This document shows positions 54,365-64,000 of a DNA stretch of 64,000 nt, in pieces. Source of the DNA: Deferribacterales bacterium Deferri_01 (lineage in GTDB: Bacteria; Chrysiogenota; Deferribacteres; Deferribacterales; Geovibrionaceae); NCBI GenBank assembly GCA_001603805.1, contig LUZY01000003.1, positions 124,001-188,000 of the forward strand, in the 5' to 3' direction. The stretch's first letter is position 1. Each line of letters starts with the position of its first letter. The translations under genes and the position numbers were made by a program. The notes under the pieces were generated by a model that did no database searches, was not told the DNA's origin, and saw only the letters and a list, made by a program, of their open reading frames with translations.

Positions 54365-55054
54365 CTAGTTTTTCATAGCTATAGTTCCTGACTGAAAGCC
54401 ATCAGGAAGGCGGGGGATGTCTGAAACGGCAAAACCCGCCTTCTTCATATCTTCCCTAACTCCCTTAGCACAAGAATAAGTTACCACTCTTCCATCATCT
54501 TTTAAAACCCTGTGAAGGTTTCTGAATACACTCTCTGTCCACATTTCAGCGTTTTTTCTTTTGCTGAACGGGTCGAAGTACACTGCATCAAAAGGTGCCT
54601 GAATCCTGTCCAGACTGTTTACCGCATCACCATACATTACATCAAGACCATACCTTCCGCATGTTCCCTCATAAAGAAGCTTTCTTAAGATTCTGTATCC
54701 GTCGGGCGGGGTCAAAGAGGCTGTTCTCTGAATAAGCTGAACAAGGCTGTGATCTTTTTCAAGGCTGACTATCTGAAGCCTGTGTTCCTTCGAAATATCC
54801 AGCTTTTCAATTTCATGGAAAGTCACTGCGAGATTAGCGCCTATTCCCAGGCATATGTCAAGAATACGTACATGACCTTTCTTCAGCTTCTCTATCACGC
54901 CTGATGGGATTACAAATTTATGCAGGCTTTCGGTGAATGTACCAATACTCTTTGCGTGGTAAGCCTGCTTGTATGTAAGGTTGTAGAATGATATGGAGCC
55001 GTCCCCCGTGGAGATCGGCTTCTTATCACCTGAAATGAGGATTAAATTCGGCAT
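54365..55054 (-). CDS. MnmD-like SAM methyltransferase (tRNA wobble uridine)
   Basis: The 229-residue protein resembles the methyltransferase half of MnmC, which methylates the aminomethyl group on U34 of certain tRNAs. Seen here: SGDGSISFYNLTYKQAYHAK at the N-terminus, motif I LDICLGIGANLAVTF, and FDAVYFDPFSKRKNAEMWT. The oxidase domain of bifunctional MnmC is absent, as in MnmD proteins. It overlaps the end of nadB by 29 bases and is last in its operon. Confidence 0.75.
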   Translation of the reverse strand: MPNLILISGDKKPISTGDGSISFYNLTYKQAYHAKSIGTFTESLHKFVIPSGVIEKLKKGHVRILDICLGIGANLAVTFHEIEKLDISKEHRLQIVSLEKDHSLVQLIQRTASLTPPDGYRILRKLLYEGTCGRYGLDVMYGDAVNSLDRIQAPFDAVYFDPFSKRKNAEMWTESVFRNLHRVLKDDGRVVTYSCAKGVREDMKKAGFAVSDIPRLPDGFQSGTIAMKN

Positions 55055-56585
55055 TTGTAAAATATACGTGATAGTCTTTTGTTATTTTTTCCGGCATGTC
55101 GTCACGGTAGTGCCCGCCACGGCTGCCTTCTCTGGCGAGGGCGGCATGAGCCATCAGCAGTCCGCTCTCTGCAAGGTTTTTAAGCTCGGCGGTTTTTCTG
55201 TCTGCCGGAGTTTTACCCTCAAATTTACTGAGAAACGATGCAAGCTCACTGATTGCTTTTTTCAGCCCTTCTTCATTTCTGGAAACGCTTACATACTTCC
55301 ACATAGTTTCCTGAATGAACTTAAGTGCTTGGGCGCAGTCGGTTTCTTTGTAAGTTTCAGATACTTGGATCTCTGTTTCACTTATAAGCGTATTTTCTGT
55401 GTCTTTGACCGCAGCCTTTGCACTTCTTCCGCCGAACACAACACCTTCAAGGAGTGAATTGCTGGCAAGGCGGTTTGCTCCGTGAACCCCTGTGCATGCA
55501 GCTTCACCGCAGGCGTAAAGCCCTTTCAGGCTTGAGCGTCCGTCAAGGTCAGTTTTTATGCCTCCCATATAGTAATGAGCGGCAGGGCTTACGGGGATGT
55601 AGTCTTTAGTTATGTCTATGCCGTAGCTGAGGCATGTGTTGTATATCTTCGGAAATCTGTGAAGTATATGTTCTTTATCAAGGTGAGTCACATCGAGATA
55701 GACGTGTTTTGTTTTTGTCTTGTTCATTTCAAAGAATATGGAACGGCTTACCACATCCCTCGGCGCAAGTTCACCGTCTTCATGGTAGTTAAAACAGAAT
55801 CTTTCTCCGGCGTTGTTTCGCAGTACAGCTCCTTCGCCTCTCATAGATTCGCTCAAAAGAAACGCTGGCGCTCCGGGGAAGTGCAGGGCGGTGGGGTGAA
55901 ACTGGAAAAACTCCATGTCTTCCAGCTCTGCTCCTGCTCTGAAAGCCATAGCAGCTCCATCCCCTGTGGACACATCCGGGTTTGTGGTGCGGGTGAACAG
56001 TCTGCCTGCGCCGCCTGTGGCAACGACTACTGCTTTTGAATAGAATGATGTCAGTTCCCCGGTTTTTTCATCCAATGCAAGAACACCCGTGACTCTGCTG
56101 TTTTCCATTATGAAGTCCAGAGCGTAGGTGTAGTCCAGCCTGTATATGTTAAGGAATTTCAGGGAATATTCTTTCAGGGTGCGGACAATTTCGTGTCCGG
56201 TTGCATCACCGTGCGCATGAATTATGCGGTTTACGCTGTGTGCCGCCTCACGGGTAAAGGAGAGAGCCCCTTCTTTAGTGTCGAAATTTGCGCCCCATGA
56301 TATAAGCTGTGTTATATATTCCGGTCCTTCAGCCACAAGGGTTTTAACTGCATCTTTAATGCAGAGACCGTCACCTGCTTTCAGAGTGTCTTCATAGTGA
56401 AGAACTATATCATCCTCTTCACTTAAGGCTACAGCAACACCGCCCTGAGCATATTCAGAGCTGCTTTCACCGAGGACACATTTAGTTATAAGAGCCACAT
56501 CTCCGTGACCTGCAAGCTCAATAGCGGCGCGCAAACCTGCAACGCCGCTGCCGAGAACTATATAATCGAAACGTTTTTTATTCAT
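55026..56585 (-). CDS. nadB: L-aspartate oxidase
   Basis: The 519-residue flavoenzyme oxidises aspartate to iminoaspartate, the first step of NAD synthesis. Features are the FAD motif VLGSGVAGLRAAIEL, SEYAQGGVAVAL, HPTALHFPGAPAFLLSE and the active-site region ESMRGEGAVLRN. The C-terminal helical domain includes RGGHYRDDMPE. The start overlaps the stop of the outer-membrane protein gene by one base. nadA and nadC are not in the window. Under anaerobic conditions fumarate can replace oxygen as acceptor. Confidence 0.95.
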   Translation of the reverse strand: MNKKRFDYIVLGSGVAGLRAAIELAGHGDVALITKCVLGESSSEYAQGGVAVALSEEDDIVLHYEDTLKAGDGLCIKDAVKTLVAEGPEYITQLISWGANFDTKEGALSFTREAAHSVNRIIHAHGDATGHEIVRTLKEYSLKFLNIYRLDYTYALDFIMENSRVTGVLALDEKTGELTSFYSKAVVVATGGAGRLFTRTTNPDVSTGDGAAMAFRAGAELEDMEFFQFHPTALHFPGAPAFLLSESMRGEGAVLRNNAGERFCFNYHEDGELAPRDVVSRSIFFEMNKTKTKHVYLDVTHLDKEHILHRFPKIYNTCLSYGIDITKDYIPVSPAAHYYMGGIKTDLDGRSSLKGLYACGEAACTGVHGANRLASNSLLEGVVFGGRSAKAAVKDTENTLISETEIQVSETYKETDCAQALKFIQETMWKYVSVSRNEEGLKKAISELASFLSKFEGKTPADRKTAELKNLAESGLLMAHAALAREGSRGGHYRDDMPEKITKDYHVYFTNAEFNPHFR

Positions 56586-57301
56586 CAGAAGCGAATGCCT
56601 GCCTTAAGACTGAGCTGGTTTATTTCTCCGATACCTGCTTCAGCATTGAATTTCAGGAAAGGAAACGGAGTAACCTGAATTCCTAATATACCTTTTGCTG
56701 TGTAAGCTGTTTCAGTGTCAAGATCAACTGCATCGGATTTTTCTTTGAGATAATTCATAGAGCCTACAATACCGGCATATGGTTTGATGATAAGTATGCC
56801 TTTGCTGATAAAAACGCCGATGTTTGCATTGTAGGCATCTATTTCATCATGACCCACTGTCTGAGAGTACGCCGCTCTGACAGAAAGTGCAGGAGTCGCC
56901 ACTGTGCCTTCCAGTATGGCGTATTTTATCGAAACGCCAGCCACTGTGAGGTCGGAATTGGCAGACTGACCTATCATTGCTCCTATGTCAATTTTTCCGG
57001 GCAGACCTTTCTGGGCGTGCAGCCTGTACATGATGAGGGCTTCCTGCGAGTCACCGTCGGAAGCTGCGTGATCCCATACATCAGTATCAATTATGTTGAA
57101 AGATGCTTCAGCGGCTATATCAAAACCGAGGAGCCCGAGAGGGTCTGCGGGGCTGTTGGGGTCAAACGAAATTACAGAACCGAGTTCTTTGGCAAAGGTT
57201 TTAAAGTCATTCTGAGTCATACCGGGACGGAGTTTGATGTCGTCTGCGAATGCGGAGCCCGCAAAGCAGATGATAAATGCCAATACAAGAAGCTTCTTCA
57301 T
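56585..57301 (-). CDS. Predicted outer-membrane beta-barrel protein
   Basis: The 238-residue protein has a cleavable signal peptide (MKKLLVLAFIICFAGSAFA, residues 1-19). The mature part has alternating strands and ends in Phe, the usual signal for barrel assembly. I recognise no named family. It sits between a radical SAM gene and nadB with almost no spacing, so it is part of their operon, though a functional link is not apparent. Confidence 0.65.
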   Translation of the reverse strand: MKKLLVLAFIICFAGSAFADDIKLRPGMTQNDFKTFAKELGSVISFDPNSPADPLGLLGFDIAAEASFNIIDTDVWDHAASDGDSQEALIMYRLHAQKGLPGKIDIGAMIGQSANSDLTVAGVSIKYAILEGTVATPALSVRAAYSQTVGHDEIDAYNANIGVFISKGILIIKPYAGIVGSMNYLKEKSDAVDLDTETAYTAKGILGIQVTPFPFLKFNAEAGIGEINQLSLKAGIRF

Positions 57302-57304
57302 GAG

Positions 57305-60466
<3,162 letters not shown>

Positions 60467-60513
60467 AATTTTCTTAGTATTCTAACTATTTGTGTTTAAA
60501 CAAGTTTTATAAA

Positions 60514-60537
60514 GGGAGCTGTAAGCTCCCTTTTTTT
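60514..60537 (+). terminator. Intrinsic terminator of the eno transcript
   Basis: GGGAGCT (60514-60520), loop GTA, AGCTCCC (60524-60530) then seven T (60531-60537). It follows the tandem array, so the eno 3' untranslated region is about 480 bases long unless another stop operates. Confidence 0.88.
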
Positions 60538-60568
60538 ATTTACAATATTAGGTAATAATCACTAGATC

Positions 60569-60597
60569 TTGACAACGTTAATGCTAAATTGTGCTAT
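60569..60597 (+). promoter_or_regulatory. Possible promoter of the cadherin-repeat protein
   Basis: A perfect TTGACA lies at 60569-60574. Seventeen bases on is TGCTAT, a weak -10; TATTAT slightly further downstream is closer to consensus but with wide spacing. It lies between the eno terminator and the next gene. Confidence 0.4.
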
Positions 60598-60644
60598 TAT
60601 TTAATATTAATGATTATAATCTTGCTTTTTCATGGTGGTATCTT

Positions 60645-63600
60645 ATGAATAGGAATGTACTTAAAGTATTGCTAGTACTTTTAGTTCTATTATTTTCCCT
60701 GAACGCACATGCGTCATATCTGGGTGTTGCTAATTCCTCAAAAATTTCTCCTGATTTTTCTGAGTTTGAAAGCTCTGGAAAAACTGCATATCATTACGGA
60801 TATGGCATAACAGCAGGCGGAAAAGTTGTGTATTCTGTTGGTCTCTATGATGCGTCATGGAACTTAAGCAATCTTTATGTTAAAGCCTATAATTTAGATG
60901 GCTCAACAGCCTGGACTTACGATGCAAGCACTCTTATGGGTTCAAGGGCAACGAATTATCAAGGTTCATATGTGCAGACACTCTCCAACGGTAATATCCT
61001 TGTTTCATGGGATGGAACTGATTCCGGCTGCGGAAGTGATTACCAGATGATTATTCTTGATGAGAACGGAAATCTGGTTAAAGGTGTTACAAACATCTCC
61101 GAGACTTCATCTTCCTATAACTGTTACGGGGGGTCTGTGGAGCTTTCAAGCGGAAACGTGCTTTTTTACTGGCAGAATACCGGAAGTGAATATCTGATGA
61201 AAATTTTTGATTCCGCCGGAAATGTGGTGAAGAGTGCAACCTCTATATCAAACACAGGTACAAGAGACGGTACATGCACATCAATGTACAGTCACTTTGC
61301 CGGAGTAATAGACGGCAAGTTTATGCTTGGCTACACCTGCTATACATCTGATAACTACTATGGAGTTATATATAATAATGACGGAACGCAGACTTCTGTC
61401 GGTGGATATAACCATTTCAAAATATCACCAGTTAAAAAAAGTGGTGCTGCGCAGATATATATCCAAGGACTTTCCAACGATACTTTTCTGACAATGTTTC
61501 AGGGAGAACCCGGAGCAGGTTCTGCCTCACGAGATGAGCGCAGAGCGTTTGTCAGCAGTACCGGCACAGTCTCCGGTGAAACAATACTGCGTGTAGTTGG
61601 TAACAACAGCATAAGACAGCCTGTTAGCCTGAAGGACGGTGGGTTTGTCCTCGCAGACTACGATGGTAGCTCATATGTAACAGCCGAATTATTCGATAAT
61701 AATGCAACGAGCCTCGAAGGACCTGTCAGAGCCGGTGAGACAACAGACAGCTTCGGATTTTTTTTGTCCGGTCCTGACAGTGGTTTTATATATGTGAATT
61801 ATGATGATTCAAAAACATATGTTTACGGGGTTACATCTTCCACTTCCCAACCTTCCATAACAGAAGGTGCTTCAACAAATGTAACAATGAGCGAGGACGG
61901 AAGTCCTACTGCATTCAGCCTCACTCTGAATGCCACTGATCCCAACGGAGAAACTCTTACGTGGAGCATATCTTCAGCGGCTTCTCATGGTACAGCGTCC
62001 GCAAGCGGAACAGGTACATCCAAAGCTGTAACATACACTCCCACCGGAAACTACTTTGGTTCTGATTCATTCAAAGTTAAGGTAACTAACACCAGTGGCG
62101 GCACTGATGAAATAGCTGTTAATGTAACAATTGATTCTGTTGCAGACCCTGTTGCTATAACAAGTAACGGGGGCGGTTCTCTTGCAGCTGTTTCAGTTAA
62201 TGAAAATTCTTCATCCGTAACGACTGTTTCCGTCTCCCCAGCATTCGGAGAAACATATACTTACTCTATTGACGGAGGAGCGGACAGTGCCAAGTTTTCT
62301 ATAAACTCCTCAACAGGGGCTCTGACTTTTACTTCAGCTCCTGATTATGAAAATCCTTCAGATTCCGGTGCTGACAACTCATACGAAGTAATAGTCAAAG
62401 TATCGAACGGAACCAATTTTGACAGTCAGATTATAACTGTCAATGTTCAGGATATTGATGACACTGCTCCTTCTTTTACAAGCTCCGCCTCTGTATCAGT
62501 GACTGAAAACACCGAAGAGGTTGTCACCGTTACTGTCACCGATCCGGATACCGCTTCGGCGACCTTTTCAATAACAGGTGGAGCAGATTCTTCAAAGTTT
62601 AATATAAACTCAACGACAGGGGAGTTGGTATTTATTAATGCTCCCGACTATGAAAATCCCGGTGATGCAGACACTAATAATATTTATGTGGTTCAGGTCA
62701 GCGCAACAGATGGGACAAACTCTGCAAGCCAGACGCTGAATGTTACTGTCACCAATGTAGTAAATGAGAATCCTCCGGTTATTACAAGCGGAACGTCTTT
62801 TGCTGTTGATGAGAATCAGACCAATGCCGGTGTGATATCAGCAACGGATGTTGACGGCGATACTCTGTCGTTCAGTATAACTGGTGGCGCTGATTCCGGA
62901 AAATTCATTATAAACAGCTCCACCGGAGCTTTGTTTTTTAATTCCGCACCTGATTATGAAAATCCGGGAAGTGCCGGAGGAAGCAATTCCTACAGTGTGA
63001 CTGTTACCGTATCTGACGGTGTTCATACAGCAAACTCCACAGTTTCTGTCAATGTCAGTAATGTAAACGATAACCAGCCTGTCTTTTCAGGTTCAGGGTT
63101 GTATTCCATTGATGAAGGACAGACTGCAGTTGCTGTTCTTACGGCCACTGACACCGATGGCGACAATCTAACTTACTCTCTCGCCGGTGGTGTGGATTCG
63201 GGAAAATTTTCACTGAATCCATTCACAGGGGCTTTGACTTTTGCTTCTGCACCGGATTATGAAAACCCTCTGGATAACGATGGGAATAATGTATACAGCC
63301 TTGTTGTTATGGTTAACGACGGCTCTCACAGTGCGAATTTAAATGTTGCTGTTACAGTAAATAACCTTAATGATAACACTCCTGTTTTTACCAGCGAAGC
63401 AATAACAAGTGTTCAGGAAAACAGTACGGGTGTCATGACAATTACCGCAGATGATGCGGATGGCAACACCCTGATATTTACAATAGCAGGCGGGGCTGAT
63501 GCGGCTAAGTTTTCACTCAACAGTGCCAACGGCGCTCTCTCGTTTGTCTCAGCTCCGGACTATGAAGAACCTGGGGATGCTGACAGCAACAATGTTTACC

Positions 63601-64000
63601 TTGTTGTCGTCAAAGCTTATGACGGTGTAAATCAGGCAACTCAAAACATAGCTGTGACCGTAACAGATGTTGACGAGCCTGTATTTGAGATAACAAGTGC
63701 CTCTTCCGCTTCTGTTGCGGAAAAACAAACTGCTGTACTTACTGTTGTTGCTGAAGATCCTCTTGCACGCAGTATTGTCTATTCAATAGCCGGAGGAGCT
63801 GATGCTTCGTCTTTCAGTATAAACTCAGCAAGCGGTGTACTTACATTTAACAGCGCTCCTGATTATGAAGATCCCTCAGATTCTGACAGTAACAACACAT
63901 ATGTGGTGCGTGTCAAAGCTGCTGTGGTTGTCGGAACGGACAATGATGAGCAGGATATTACTGTAACAGTCACTAATGTAAACGAAGCGCCTGTTGCTGA
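60645..64000 (+). CDS. Large secreted protein with cadherin-like repeats, 5' part
   Basis: The frame is open from 60645 to the window end, 1118 codons, and continues beyond. It starts with a signal peptide (KVLLVLLVLLFSLNAHA). A globular beta-rich region of about 380 residues follows with WD-like or propeller-like spacing (SNGNILVSWDGT). Next is a tandem-95/Cadherin_4-type domain (GDSF-like YFGSDSFKVKVTNTSGG), and then at least six cadherin-like modules of about 101 residues with the consensus SAPDYENPxDxDxNN and VTDVNE linkers that can bind calcium. I infer a surface adhesin or large exported protein. GGTGG precedes the ATG loosely. The secretion route, usually type I or type V, is not visible. 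Confidence 0.85.
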   Translation, partial: MNRNVLKVLLVLLVLLFSLNAHASYLGVANSSKISPDFSEFESSGKTAYHYGYGITAGGKVVYSVGLYDASWNLSNLYVKAYNLDGSTAWTYDASTLMGSRATNYQGSYVQTLSNGNILVSWDGTDSGCGSDYQMIILDENGNLVKGVTNISETSSSYNCYGGSVELSSGNVLFYWQNTGSEYLMKIFDSAGNVVKSATSISNTGTRDGTCTSMYSHFAGVIDGKFMLGYTCYTSDNYYGVIYNNDGTQTSVGGYNHFKISPVKKSGAAQIYIQGLSNDTFLTMFQGEPGAGSASRDERRAFVSSTGTVSGETILRVVGNNSIRQPVSLKDGGFVLADYDGSSYVTAELFDNNATSLEGPVRAGETTDSFGFFLSGPDSGFIYVNYDDSKTYVYGVTSSTSQPSITEGASTNVTMSEDGSPTAFSLTLNATDPNGETLTWSISSAASHGTASASGTGTSKAVTYTPTGNYFGSDSFKVKVTNTSGGTDEIAVNVTIDSVADPVAITSNGGGSLAAVSVNENSSSVTTVSVSPAFGETYTYSIDGGADSAKFSINSSTGALTFTSAPDYENPSDSGADNSYEVIVKVSNGTNFDSQIITVNVQDIDDTAPSFTSSASVSVTENTEEVVTVTVTDPDTASATFSITGGADSSKFNINSTTGELVFINAPDYENPGDADTNNIYVVQVSATDGTNSASQTLNVTVTNVVNENPPVITSGTSFAVDENQTNAGVISATDVDGDTLSFSITGGADSGKFIINSSTGALFFNSAPDYENPGSAGGSNSYSVTVTVSDGVHTANSTVSVNVSNVNDNQPVFSGSGLYSIDEGQTAVAVLTATDTDGDNLTYSLAGGVDSGKFSLNPFTGALTFASAPDYENPLDNDGNNVYSLVVMVNDGSHSANLNVAVTVNNLNDNTPVFTSEAITSVQENSTGVMTITADDADGNTLIFTIAGGADAAKFSLNSANGALSFVSAPDYEEPGDADSNNVYLVVVKAYDGVNQATQNIAVTVTDVDEPVFEITSASSASVAEKQTAVLTVVAEDPLARSIVYSIAGGADASSFSINSASGVLTFNSAPDYEDPSDSDSNNTYVVRVKAAVVVGTDNDEQDITVTVTNVNEAPVA
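62160..64000 (+). repeat. Cadherin-like module array within the secreted protein
   Basis: The DYE(N/D/E) landmark recurs near 62345, 62647, 62950, 63255, 63558 and 63861, a period of about 303 bases. The units are similar in protein but diverged in DNA, so the duplication is old. The array continues past the window. Confidence 0.85.

Overview
The window reads as chromosome from a Gram-negative, anaerobic or microaerophilic, motile, nitrogen-fixing bacterium of moderate GC. The outer-membrane efflux proteins, sodium-pumping Nqr, PAS-rich kinases with an AHQW(R/K)QPLN H-box, and Mo-nitrogenase with DraT/DraG together suggest a deep lineage such as Deferribacterota (Geovibrio/Denitrovibrio type). 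That placement is inference; there is no rRNA gene here to settle it.

Layout. 1-469: N-terminus of a chemotaxis receptor running off the left edge. 734-6308: efflux operon of an adaptor lipoprotein and one polypeptide joining an RND pump to a TolC-like outer-membrane factor. 6386-10124: four soluble proteins (cytosolic binding-protein homologue, G3E-like GTPase, ABC ATPase, SAM methyltransferase) behind a promoter overlapped by a near-consensus ModE operator. I consider this the best candidate for an undescribed system, probably molybdenum or tungsten linked. 10203-12146: catalase and PerR with a Per box. 12303-14477: a Met/Pro-rich protein, then ECF sigma, 93-aa membrane protein and periplasmic sensor resembling CnrH/CnrY/CnrX. 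14474-16533: Cpx-like two-component pair divergent from a second tripartite RND efflux operon (16686-22377), with a CpxR-type box between. 22528-26067: sensor kinase, receiver protein and a membrane polyferredoxin.

26368-38428 is a nitrogen-fixation island: nifA, fdxB-nifZ, draT divergent from draG, nifH-nifD-nifK, nifT-nifE-nifN-nifX-DUF269. Sigma-54 promoters precede fdxB and nifH. NifA carries the cysteine spacing of the oxygen-sensitive class, so transcription may respond to oxygen while DraT/DraG switch NifH by ADP-ribosylation. nifB, nifU/S, nifV and PII genes are not in the window.

38425-44574: PAS kinase, CheC-type phosphatase and CheY-like receiver, divergent from a GGDEF/EAL protein. 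44668-50647: nqrABCDEF plus a probable nqrM. 50649-53823: a further receiver/kinase pair and a PrsW-like membrane protein. 54270-58594: a 28-codon small gene, then a minus-strand operon (radical SAM, outer-membrane protein, nadB, MnmD-like methyltransferase). 58762-60051: enolase, whose last codons and stop are repeated three times in a 168-169 bp tandem array before the terminator. 60645 to the end: the start of a large secreted protein with cadherin-like repeats of about 101 residues, running off the right edge.
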